This document shows positions 8,766-18,034 of a stretch of 64,000 bases of DNA, piece by piece. The stretch's first letter is position 1; each line of letters opens with the position of its first letter. Position numbers and translations under genes: made by a program. The notes beneath the pieces are model-generated. The model was not told the origin of the DNA. It did not search any database and was given only the letters and a program-made list of their open reading frames with translations. The stretch is taken from the NCBI RefSeq assembly GCF_016714275.1, contig NZ_JADJNP010000001.1:682001-746000 (forward strand), read 5' to 3'. This DNA is from Tessaracoccus sp. (GTDB lineage: Bacteria; Actinomycetota; Actinomycetes; Propionibacteriales; Propionibacteriaceae).

Positions 8766-9470
8766 ATGGACGATCGACGACGCGGCGCGACCCTCGTCGT
8801 CGGCGCGCTCGGCGTCCTTGTGCTCGCGGCGCTGGGCGCGGGCAGCCAGTGGGGGCGGATCGTCACCATCAGGCCGGAGACGCCGCAGCCCCCGCCAGTT
8901 GAGCCGCTGGCGTCGCCGACGTGGTCGCCGTCGTTCCCGCCGCATCCCCTGGGTGACCTCCCGGAGGTCGAGCCTGCACGCCTCCCCGACTGGGTCGCGG
9001 AACTCGCCGGCGCCCTCGTCGTCGCGGCCGGACTCGCGCTCGCCGCGTGGCTGGTCGTCGTCCTCGTCAAGGCGTTTCGGGCCCCTGGGCTGCGACTGGC
9101 CGGCGCGGGGACTGGGAGCGCCGTCGAGATCCCGGAGATCGACGAGGAGGAGGTCGCGCTGTCGCTGGCACAGACGCTCGCCCGGCTGCGCTCCGGCGTG
9201 GCCGTCGGCGACGCCGTGGTCGAGTGCTGGCGCCGGCTTGAGGCCATCGCCGCCGAGACCGGTGTCGCTCGCGAACCCACCCAGACCAGCGAGGAGTTCA
9301 CCGTCGCCATCCTCGCCCATACGGTGGTCGACGACGACGCGCTCGGCGACCTCGCGCGCCTGTATCGGCGCGCGATGTTCTCCACGCACGTGTTGAACGA
9401 TGACGACCGCGAACACGCCGTCGGCTGCATCGAGCGGCTGGCCGACCAGATGGGTGCGCGCGATGCGTGA
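8766..9470 (+). CDS. DUF4129-type membrane protein of the MoxR operon
   Basis: The 234-residue protein has an N-terminal membrane helix (about residues 8-25), a proline-rich extracellular stretch, and a second helix (about 79-102). Its C-terminal cytosolic domain, with TQTSEEFTVAILA and LYRRAMFSTHVL, matches the DUF4129 pattern. It is first of five overlapping genes; the next starts inside its end (8-nt overlap). TAGGCT at 8754-8759 lies 6 nt before the ATG, so the transcript is probably leaderless. Such proteins accompany MoxR ATPases and DUF58 proteins in actinobacteria; their exact role is unknown. Confidence 0.8.
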   Translation: MDDRRRGATLVVGALGVLVLAALGAGSQWGRIVTIRPETPQPPPVEPLASPTWSPSFPPHPLGDLPEVEPARLPDWVAELAGALVVAAGLALAAWLVVVLVKAFRAPGLRLAGAGTGSAVEIPEIDEEEVALSLAQTLARLRSGVAVGDAVVECWRRLEAIAAETGVAREPTQTSEEFTVAILAHTVVDDDALGDLARLYRRAMFSTHVLNDDDREHAVGCIERLADQMGARDA

Positions 9471-9968
9471 CGACGACCGCCCGACGGTGCGGGGCCTCGC
9501 CCGGAACCTGGTCGTCGGAGCGCTCGCAGCAACCGTCGTCGTACTGTTCGGGAGACTCACGCAACTGGACGTGGCGCCCATTCCCGCCGTCGTCCTCGGC
9601 CTGCTCGCTGGGGCGTGCCTGTGGCTCGTCGGGTGGGTCGTGGAGCCGGCGGGGCATCCGCGATGGGTCCAGCCCCAACCGCCGGCGGAACTCTCGCGTC
9701 TCGCACCCGACGCGCGCACCCGCCGCCTCGTCGCCCTCCTCGACCACGCGGGGCCGGGTAGGGGCTTCGAGTCGTCGGCCCTGGCGAGGCTGCTGGGACA
9801 GGTAGCCTCCGAACGACTGGCGCGACGCCACGGTCTCCCTGCCGACGAGCCCCTCGCCCATGCCGACGCCGTCCTCAGCCCGAGGCTGCTCTCCTACCTC
9901 CGCGCCGAACGCCCGCCTGCCATCAAGCGCTCAACGCTGCACGCCTACCTCAAGGAGATCGACGAACT

Positions 9969-9972
<4 letters not shown>
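9463..9972 (+). CDS. Small membrane protein of the MoxR operon
   Basis: The 169-residue protein has two adjacent membrane helices (about residues 14-30 and 37-55) and a basic cytosolic domain ending in YLKEIDEL. I do not recognise a named domain. The ATG at 9463 overlaps the previous stop by 8 nt, and the next gene overlaps by 4 nt, so translation is coupled on both sides. The conserved position in the operon suggests it works with the MoxR ATPase, for example as a membrane anchor (inference). Confidence 0.8.
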
Positions 9973-10966
<994 letters not shown>

Positions 10967-10970
<4 letters not shown>

Positions 10971-12244
10971 CGTTTCTCCCGACCCACGCGCTGCTGCGCT
11001 CCGCCCTCCTCGGCGGCGGACTCGGGCTGTTCGCCGTCGTGCTCGGCCGGCCCGGCCTGCTGATGCTCGCCGCCCCTTTCGTCGTGCACGTCATCTGGGC
11101 GCTCGTCTCCCGGCCCTCGACGGCGCCGGGCAGTGACGTCCGGCCCCGTGCCGTCGCCGTCGCCGAGGGGGAGACGGTCGACGTCGCGGTCGAACTCCGC
11201 GGCGCACCGCGGGGTGCCCTCGCCGCGACCCAGTGGCCGCAGGTTCCTTCGTCGGCCTTCACTCCCGCGGCGGGAACCGTGCTCGACGGGGCCTCCGGAC
11301 GCGTCGTGACCGGGTTCGAGCCGACGCGGTGGGGCCGGTACACGCTGGGGCCGGGGGTCGTGTCGTGTACCGACGCGAGCCTCGGCTGGCGCGCGACAGC
11401 CGCGACCCCCACCGTGACCGTCACCGTGCGGCCGGCCTCCACGACCCTCGAAGGTGGCAGCGGCGTCGCCCACCCGATCGGGCTTGCCGGGGCGCACCGG
11501 TCGCGCCACCGCGGCGACGGCAGCGACCTCGCCGACGTGCGCGAGTTCCGGCCGGGCGACAGGCTCCGGCGGATCAACTGGCGCGTCACATCGCGGCTCG
11601 GCCAGCTGCACGTCAACTCGACGCTCACCGAACGCGACACCGACGTCCTGATCGTCGTCGACACCCTCCAGGACATCGCTCCCCCGGACGAGTCCGCGCC
11701 CACGAGCCTCGACGCCACCGTCCGCGCCGTCGCGGCGATCTCGCGCCACTACGCCCGCTTCGGCGACCGGGTGGCGGTACACGACCTCGGGCTCCGTATC
11801 GGCCTGATCCGCCCCGGCGCGGGGCCCCGCCAGACGCGGATGATCCTGGGGGTCCTTTCCCGGGCGCGACGGACGCTGAACGACTGGGTCCGGATCCGGC
11901 CCGTGCGGCGCGTCGCCGGCGGCACGCTCGTTTTCTTCTGCTCGCCGCTGATGGACCCCGCCGCGCAGGACGAGCTGGTACGGCTCCGTCGGCTCGGGGC
12001 GGAGGTCATCGCCGTCGACACACTTCCCGAGGGCGTGGGTCAGCTCTCCGACATCCCGGCTTTTCCGCGCGACTCGTCCCTGGGAGAGGCGTGGGTGCTG
12101 CGCAGGATGGAGCGCGACGGCGTGCTCGACAGGCTGCGCGCTCATGGCATCCCCGTCACCGCGTGGCGGGGAACCGGAAGCCTCGCCACCGTCTTGTTGG
12201 CGATGGAGGCGGCCAGATCGGCGCCCCGGCGGAGCCTTCCGTGA
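10967..12244 (+). CDS. DUF58 domain protein, MoxR partner
   Basis: The 425-residue protein has two short N-terminal membrane helices (about residues 9-45), a beta-rich middle, and the DUF58 signature REFRPGDRLRRINWRVTSR near residue 190. A von Willebrand factor A-like region follows (TDVLIVVDTLQD). The ATG at 10967 overlaps the MoxR stop (ATGA); the stop overlaps the next GTG. DUF58 proteins with MoxR are thought to serve in envelope assembly or stress, but no defined biochemical activity is known. Confidence 0.92.
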
Positions 12245-12801
12245 GGTCACTTGCGGCGCTCATCGCCGATGCCGTCCACGCGCTGCGTCTCGTCACCCCC
12301 GGGCAGTGGTGTCTCCGCACGATCGGCGCCGCCTGCCTCGCCGCGGCCACGCTGCTGTGCCTGGCCTGGTTCCCCACCCCGCTGGACTTCCTGCTGATGA
12401 TCGTCATCGCCGTCACCGGGGCATGGGCGTTCGGCCGGCCCGACTCCCTCGCCCCGCTGCTCTCCACCGCGGCGCTGTGCCTCTGGTGGGTCGTCGCGGC
12501 AGGTGACGCTGACTGGTGGCGCACCTCCGCGTTGGCCCTGCTGGTCGCCGCGTTCCACGTGACGGTCGCTCAGGCCGCGGCCGCACCGACGTACGCGACG
12601 ATCTCCCGCAGGGCGGCGGCGTCGATGCTGGCCAAGGGTCTCGGCTACCTGGCCGCGAGCGCCGGCGCGATGCTCGTCGTCGCGGCGGTGACGTCCATTC
12701 CCGACGACGTGGTGCCGCGAGGGATCGCGTGGATCGTCGTCGCGTTGGTGGCGATCGTGTCGGCGGGCACGGCTGTGCTCTCCCGCATCCGGGCCGACTG
12801 A
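12241..12801 (+). CDS. Integral membrane protein, last gene of the MoxR operon
   Basis: The 186-residue protein is mostly hydrophobic, with about five membrane helices (near residues 22-40, 42-60, 66-82, 88-110 and the final 50 residues). No family is recognised. It starts at GTG 12241 within a GTGA overlap with the DUF58 gene. It ends 4 nt before the stop of the convergent oxidoreductase gene. Coupling to the operon suggests a membrane partner of the MoxR/DUF58 machine. Confidence 0.78.
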   Translation: MRSLAALIADAVHALRLVTPGQWCLRTIGAACLAAATLLCLAWFPTPLDFLLMIVIAVTGAWAFGRPDSLAPLLSTAALCLWWVVAAGDADWWRTSALALLVAAFHVTVAQAAAAPTYATISRRAAASMLAKGLGYLAASAGAMLVVAAVTSIPDDVVPRGIAWIVVALVAIVSAGTAVLSRIRAD

Positions 12802-12805
12802 CCCC

Positions 12806-13801
12806 TCAGCCCAGGTCGACCTTCGCCTCGGCGTGCGTGACACCCGCCTGGCGCAGGCAGCTCTCCAGCACGCGCATCACCTCGAGCGTGTCGTGGAGCG
12901 GCATCGTCGGCGACTCCAGGTCGCCCGCGACGATCCGCTGCGTCACCTCCGCGAACTCGTGTGCGTAGCCGCCGCCGGTGGGACGCGCCTCGATGATGCG
13001 CGGCAGCACGCCCGCGCGATGGACGGAGATCGTCGTCGCGTGGTGGAACCGCGGCTCGACCTCGATCCAGCCCTTCGTCCCGATGATGGTCATCCTCCCG
13101 GGGCCGGGCCCGTCGAAACCGCAGGTCAGCGACGACATGCCGCCGCCGGAGTGGCCCAAGTTGATGCTGGCGGCCTTCTCGACGCCGGTGGGATACAGCC
13201 GGGTGAGGCAGTCGACGGAACGGATGTCGCCGAGGAAAGCTTGCGCGAAGTTCACCAGGTAGACGGCGAGGTCGAGGATCGCACCACCGCCGAGGTCCTT
13301 CTCGAACAGCCGGTGTCCCGCCTCGTAGTCGCGCGCGCCACACAGGTCGCCTTGGACGGCGAGCACCTCACCGATCCTTCCCCATGCGACGACCTCCCGC
13401 GCCGCAGCGATGGCGGGCTGGAACCGCGTCCACATGGCCTCCATAGCGAAGACGCCCTTGGCGCGGGCGGCGTCGACGACCTGCTGCGCCCCGGCGAGCG
13501 TCGCGGTGAAGGCCTTCTCGATGAGCACGGCCTTGCCGTTCGCGATGGCCGCAAGAGCGATGTCGCGGTGGTGCGGGTGCGGGGTCGCGATGTAGACGAC
13601 GTCGACTTCCGGCGACTCGAGCAGCTCGCGGTAGGACCCGTAGGCGTGCGGCACGCCGTAGCGGGCGGCGAACTCCTGCGCCTTCTCCTTCGTCCGTGAC
13701 GCGACCGCGACCAGTTCGGCCCCGGGCACGAACTGGAAGTCACCGGCGACCCCGTGCGCGATCGCCCCCAAACCGACAATGCCCCAGCGAACCGTGCTCA
13801 T
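12806..13801 (-). CDS. Gfo/Idh/MocA-family oxidoreductase
   Basis: The 331-residue NAD(P)-dependent sugar or polyol dehydrogenase begins with the Rossmann motif GIVGLGAIAHGVAGDF, followed by VAVASRT, the family signature VLIEKAFT and a C-terminal alpha/beta domain. YIATPHPHHRDIAL is typical of the dihydrodiol dehydrogenase/inositol dehydrogenase branch. TAATCT lies 6 nt before the ATG, so the transcript is probably leaderless. The substrate cannot be inferred; neighbours give no pathway. Confidence 0.9.
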   Translation of the reverse strand: MSTVRWGIVGLGAIAHGVAGDFQFVPGAELVAVASRTKEKAQEFAARYGVPHAYGSYRELLESPEVDVVYIATPHPHHRDIALAAIANGKAVLIEKAFTATLAGAQQVVDAARAKGVFAMEAMWTRFQPAIAAAREVVAWGRIGEVLAVQGDLCGARDYEAGHRLFEKDLGGGAILDLAVYLVNFAQAFLGDIRSVDCLTRLYPTGVEKAASINLGHSGGGMSSLTCGFDGPGPGRMTIIGTKGWIEVEPRFHHATTISVHRAGVLPRIIEARPTGGGYAHEFAEVTQRIVAGDLESPTMPLHDTLEVMRVLESCLRQAGVTHAEAKVDLG

Positions 13802-13845
13802 GCCCCCAGATTATCGGGCGCGGCTGAGGGGCGGGACGGAAGGGT

Positions 13846-15027
13846 TCAACCAGCGGTACGCCGCGCCAGGACGTAGAGGCGGTCGACAGAACCGAGGCGA
13901 AGGTAGGCGTCGACGTCGGCCAACCCGGCCCCGGCGAGGACCGCCCGCACCGCCGCCTGGTCGTGCAGCACCCACGGCACCGTCTGGTCCCCGAGGTCGC
14001 GGGTTGCGTCCTCGGAGGCGCCGGCATCGAGCGCGAGGACCAGCACGCCGTCGGGCGCGAGGGTGCCCGCGAGGCCGCGGACGATGGCCGGCAGTTCGCT
14101 AGGCGCGAAATGGTTCAGCACATCCCAGGCGACGACCCCGCCCCAGGCGGCGGCGGTGGCCGGGCGGAGAAGGCGGCGGAGGTCGGCCTCCTCGAACAGC
14201 ACCTCGGGATGCCGGCGACGGGCGAGCATGACCTGCTGTGGGGAACGGTCGAATCCGGTGACGTCGGCGCCGAGGTCGGCGAGATAGGCCGAAACGGCGC
14301 CGGCTCCGCAGCCGACATCGGCGACGGGGCGGCCGCCGGCCAGCTCGACGGCACGGGTGAGCACCCACCACTCGAACGGCGAGTCGAACAGCTGCTGGGC
14401 GCGCTCGTCGGCGTGGTCGTCCCCGAGTTCTGCGAACGCGGCGGCGAGCCGCTCGTCGCGCGCGGCGGGGCCGTCGGCGAGGGCCTGCTCGCGGTCGACG
14501 ACGACGGCGGGCCCGGTGTCGACAGGAAGGTCGCCCAGGAGGTGCACCCAGCGGTGGTCCTGTTGACCGGGCCTACGCCCGAGGTCCTTGACCAGCGGCT
14601 CCTCACGCGCCGCCATCGCGGTCAGGCACTGCTCGACGGCGCCGCGGTCGGCGAACCCGTGCAGCCGCTCCGTGCGGGTCTTCAGCTCGCCGGGAGCCTG
14701 CGGCCCACGGAGCAGGAGGACGGTGAGGAGAGCGCGTTCGTCGTCGGCGAGGTCGAGCACCTGCGCGGCGGCCTGCGCGTACTTCAGCGTCCGCTTGCCG
14801 TAGTCCATCCACGTGACGCGCACGAGGCCCTTGTCTTTGAGGGACCGGATGGCGTCCTGGAGAGTGCGGTCGTCGTAGTCGGTGACGGGTTCTCGGCTCG
14901 ACTTCTGGTTGCATGCGGCGCGCAGCGCGTTGAGCGTCAGCGGGTACGTGTCGGGGACGGTGATCTCCTTCTCAAGGAGGGACCCCAGCACGCGCTGTTC
15001 TTGCGTCGATAGTGTCGGCAGCGTCAC
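13846..15027 (-). CDS. Fusion of DUF480 (YceH-like) winged-helix and SAM methyltransferase
   Basis: This 393-residue protein has two parts. Residues 1-165 match DUF480/YceH, with LSTQEQRVLGSLLEKEITVP, NQKSSREPV and a second winged helix. Residues about 170-393 are a class I methyltransferase with motif I VADVGCGAGAVSAYL and the hallmark VLALDAG strand region. The start is GTG 15027, with TAGGCT (15034-15039) 6 nt upstream, so leaderless. YceH itself has no settled function. The fusion suggests DNA- or protein-directed methylation guided by the winged helices (inference). Confidence 0.85.
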   Translation of the reverse strand: MTLPTLSTQEQRVLGSLLEKEITVPDTYPLTLNALRAACNQKSSREPVTDYDDRTLQDAIRSLKDKGLVRVTWMDYGKRTLKYAQAAAQVLDLADDERALLTVLLLRGPQAPGELKTRTERLHGFADRGAVEQCLTAMAAREEPLVKDLGRRPGQQDHRWVHLLGDLPVDTGPAVVVDREQALADGPAARDERLAAAFAELGDDHADERAQQLFDSPFEWWVLTRAVELAGGRPVADVGCGAGAVSAYLADLGADVTGFDRSPQQVMLARRRHPEVLFEEADLRRLLRPATAAAWGGVVAWDVLNHFAPSELPAIVRGLAGTLAPDGVLVLALDAGASEDATRDLGDQTVPWVLHDQAAVRAVLAGAGLADVDAYLRLGSVDRLYVLARRTAG

Positions 15028-15052
15028 GGGTCGAGCCTAACCCACACGTTCC

Positions 15053-15082
15053 TTGAGCCGGGCCCCCGCGCGAAGCGCCGGG
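15053..15082. repeat. REP-like palindromic repeat, copy 1
   Basis: The 30-nt unit runs TTGAGCCGG, a CCCCGCGCGAA core, then GCGCCGGG. Its core GCGCGAAGCGC can fold back. Related copies lie at 39386-39414 and 53474-53507, always between genes. This copy abuts the broken 5' end of a peptidase remnant. Confidence 0.75.
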
Positions 15083-15083
15083 C

Positions 15084-15294
15084 ACGCTGTACGCCCACCT
15101 GACGGACGCCGTCCTCGAGCCCCGGCGACACCGTCGAGGCCGGACAGGTGATCGGCCACGTCGGGCTGACCGGCCGTGCCTTCGGGCCGCTCCTGCACCT
15201 CGAGTACTACGAATCCGGCGTCGCCCCAGGCGACTCCGCGAACGCCTCGGACCCTGTCGCGTTCCTGCGTTCCCTCGGCGTGGAGGCCGGCTGA
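15084..15294 (+). pseudogene. Remnant of an M23 (LytM) metallopeptidase
   Basis: The stretch translates as the C-terminal end of an M23 peptidase: TLYAHLTDAV, then after a one-base frame change near 15116, SPGDTVEAGQVIGHVGLTG and a HLEYYESG segment, ending at TGA 15292-15294. The order YAHL, V-x-AGQ-x-IG-x-VG-x-TG, HLE is diagnostic. The N-terminal two thirds, including the first metal ligands, are missing and the catalytic GPHLH reads GPLLH. The break coincides with REP-like copy 1. It cannot make an active enzyme. Confidence 0.8.
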
Positions 15295-15368
15295 TCAGGG
15301 GGCGCGGCGCCGAAATGCCCAATGGCCCGGATCGGAAGTAGACTCTTCGCGGTTTCCCGGGAGGTTTC

Positions 15369-16643
15369 ATGGGTCGCATTGTTCAGAAGTTCGGCGGATC
15401 GTCCGTCGCGGACGCCGAGTCCATCAAGCGCGTGGCGCGCCGAATCGCGCGCACGCGCGGCGAGGGGCACGACGTCATCATCGTGATCTCCGCCATGGGC
15501 GACACCACCGATGAGCTCATGGATCTCGCGCTGCAGGTGTCTCCCCGGCCGAAGTCGCGCGAGCTCGACATGCTACTGACCACCGGCGAGCGGCAGTCCG
15601 CCGCGTTGCTCGCGATGGCGCTGTCCGACCTGGGCGTCGAGGCCGTGTCCTACACCGGCTCGCAGGCCGGCGTGCTGACGACGCCGACGCACGGCAACGC
15701 GCGCATCGTCGGCATCACCCCCGGCCGGGTCGAGGCCTCGCTCGCAGAGGGGAAGGTGACCATCGTCGCCGGGTTCCAGGGCGTGTCCAAGCAGACCAAG
15801 GACATCACCACGCTCGGTCGCGGCGCGTCCGACACCACCGCCGTGGCGCTCGCCGCGGCGCTGAACGCCGACTACTGCGAGATCTACTCCGACGTCGACG
15901 GCGTCTACACCGCCGACCCGCGGATCGTGCCCTCAGCGCGCCAGATCCACGAGATCGGCTACGAGGACATGATGGAGATGGCGGCTTCGGGCGCCAAGAT
16001 CCTCCATCTGCGTTGCGTCGAGTACGCGCGCCGCGAGAACGTGCCCGTGCACGTGCGCTCCTCCTTCACCGACAAGCAGGGAACCTGGGTCAGGAACCAG
16101 GACGAGATCAACAAGGACGAGACCATGGAACAAGCCGTCATCACCGGGATCGCGCACGACCGCGGCGAGGCCAAGATCACCGTCGTCGGTGTGCCGGACC
16201 GCGTGGGCGAGGCAGCCGCGATCTTCACCGCGGTCGCTGAGGCCGACGTCAACATCGACATGATCGTGCAGAACATCTCGCGCCTGTCCGACGTCAAGAC
16301 CGACATCTCCTTCACCCTGCCCATGGCCGACGGCGCGAAGGCCATCGCGGCCATCGAGGCCGTCAAGGACGCGGTGGGCTACGAGGAACTGCTGTACGAC
16401 GATCAGATCGGCAAGGTCTCCGCCGTCGGCGTCGGCATGCGCTCGCACCCCGGCGTCTCCGCCACGTTCTTCCGCGCGCTGGCCGGGGCCGACGTCAACC
16501 TGCAGATGATCTCCACCTCTGAGATCCGGATCTCCGTGATCGTGGGCGCCGACGATGTCGACGCCGCGGTCCGCGCCGCACACACCGCCTTCGGCCTGGA
16601 CGCCGAGGAGGCCGCGACGGTCTACGCCGGCACCGGCAGGTAA
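15369..16643 (+). CDS. lysC: Aspartate kinase
   Basis: The 424-residue enzyme phosphorylates aspartate, first step to lysine, threonine, methionine and diaminopimelate. It has the N-terminal KFGGSSVADAESI, the kinase loop TLGRGASDTTAVALA and two C-terminal ACT domains (about residues 265-335 and 345-415) that bind feedback inhibitors. GGGAGG lies 5 nt before the ATG and TAGACT (15339-15344) is a good -10. No internal start for a beta subunit is evident, though one could exist near residue 250 as in related actinobacteria. The usual asd neighbour is absent. Confidence 0.96.
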   Translation: MGRIVQKFGGSSVADAESIKRVARRIARTRGEGHDVIIVISAMGDTTDELMDLALQVSPRPKSRELDMLLTTGERQSAALLAMALSDLGVEAVSYTGSQAGVLTTPTHGNARIVGITPGRVEASLAEGKVTIVAGFQGVSKQTKDITTLGRGASDTTAVALAAALNADYCEIYSDVDGVYTADPRIVPSARQIHEIGYEDMMEMAASGAKILHLRCVEYARRENVPVHVRSSFTDKQGTWVRNQDEINKDETMEQAVITGIAHDRGEAKITVVGVPDRVGEAAAIFTAVAEADVNIDMIVQNISRLSDVKTDISFTLPMADGAKAIAAIEAVKDAVGYEELLYDDQIGKVSAVGVGMRSHPGVSATFFRALAGADVNLQMISTSEIRISVIVGADDVDAAVRAAHTAFGLDAEEAATVYAGTGR

Positions 16644-16687
16644 TCGTTCCCCCCGTCAGCAGGCGAACGGTCCTGGCTGCGCTCGCT

Positions 16688-18028
16688 ATGAGCGCCGTCG
16701 GGTCGGTCGCGGCGTGCACGCGGCCTCCGGCTCCCCCGGTCCCTCCGCCGTCACCGTCGCCGAGCCCCACGCCTACCTCCTGGCCCAGCCGCCCAGGAGA
16801 CTCGACGTCCATCGAGGCCGTCGTCTTCGACGGCGCGTTCGGCACCGCGTTCGTGACCGCCGCGGGCGAGCGGTTGACCGCGCGATATCCGGGGCTCCAC
16901 GTCCAGGTGAGACCGGTGACCGCGGTCGCGACGGAACTCACGCCGCGGTTTGCCGCCGACGCCACCCCGCCAGACCTGATCGGAAACTCCGGCGCCGACG
17001 CGCTCGCCGTTTCCACGCTGCTGGACGAGCTGCTTCCGCTCGATGACTTCCTCGCGACGCCTGAAGAGGCGGGCACCCCGCTGTCGGACGCGCTGTTCCC
17101 CGTCGCCCGGGCTGCGGGAACGGTCGACAACCGGCAGGTGGCGCTGCCCTACGTGCTCACGGTGTTCGGCCTGTGGCACTCGGCGCACCGCCTCGCGGCG
17201 GAGGGCTGGACGATCCCCGCGACCTGGGACGGCATGCTCGATCTCGGCGAACGGGCGCAGAGTACCGGCACCTCCCTTTTCGTCTACGGCACGGACGCGG
17301 CGGACTACTACCTTGAGCTCGCCATCTCGTCGGCCATCAAGGAGGGCGGTCACGAAGTCCGGGTCGCGCTCGACAACCTGGCCGAGCGCGCCTGGGAACA
17401 CCCTGCCGTGCTCGGCGTCCTGCGCGCGATCGAGGAGTGCGTGAAGGCCGGGTTCGTGCTGTCCGGCGGAGACTATCTCAAGGCTCAGCAGGAGTGGACC
17501 CGCAAGGGCCGCGCGCTGCTGTACCCCGCGGGGTCGTGGATCGTGCGCGAGACCGAGCCCAGCACGCCCGCCGATTTCGAGCTCGCCGCCGTCCCCGTGC
17601 CCACACTAACGTCGTCGCCCACGCTCTCGCCCGCCGCGGCCCACCTCACCGCGACGGAGCAGTTCCTCGTTCCTTCCCGCGCCGCAAACACCGATGGCGG
17701 CCTCGCGCTCCTTCGCGAGCTACTGACGCCCGAGGCGGCTGCAGATTTCTCGCGGCAGAACCTGGTGCCAACGGTGGTGCGCAACTCCGTGCCGTCGGAC
17801 CTCGCGTCGTCGGCGCTGACGTCGCAGACCAGGATGATCGCCGACGCCGGCGACGACGTGTTCAGCTGGCGGTTCACCAGCCACTACGGCCTCTCCACCG
17901 ACCTCACCCCGCTCTGGGCGCGCTTCCTGAGCGGAAGGCTGAGCGCTGAGGGCCTCGCCGAGCAGACGCAGGCGCTCACGGACAAGGTCCGCAACGACCC
18001 GGCGGTCGAGCGCTACACGGTGAGCTGA
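16688..18028 (+). CDS. Extracellular solute-binding lipoprotein (family 1), orphan
   Basis: The product resembles carbohydrate-binding proteins of ABC importers, about 446 residues from the ATG used here. The segment LPYVLTVFGLWHSAHRLAAE and the C-terminal VPSRAANTDGGLALLREL are typical. The in-frame sequence just upstream reads SRRTVLAALA and continues to the lipobox-like VAAC, making a convincing twin-arginine lipoprotein signal, but it has no canonical start codon (GTC at 16655 is where one would be expected). No permease genes are adjacent, so the binding protein is an orphan. It follows lysC by 44 nt. Confidence 0.75.
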   Translation: MSAVGSVAACTRPPAPPVPPPSPSPSPTPTSWPSRPGDSTSIEAVVFDGAFGTAFVTAAGERLTARYPGLHVQVRPVTAVATELTPRFAADATPPDLIGNSGADALAVSTLLDELLPLDDFLATPEEAGTPLSDALFPVARAAGTVDNRQVALPYVLTVFGLWHSAHRLAAEGWTIPATWDGMLDLGERAQSTGTSLFVYGTDAADYYLELAISSAIKEGGHEVRVALDNLAERAWEHPAVLGVLRAIEECVKAGFVLSGGDYLKAQQEWTRKGRALLYPAGSWIVRETEPSTPADFELAAVPVPTLTSSPTLSPAAAHLTATEQFLVPSRAANTDGGLALLRELLTPEAAADFSRQNLVPTVVRNSVPSDLASSALTSQTRMIADAGDDVFSWRFTSHYGLSTDLTPLWARFLSGRLSAEGLAEQTQALTDKVRNDPAVERYTVS

Positions 18029-18034
18029 TCCCGC

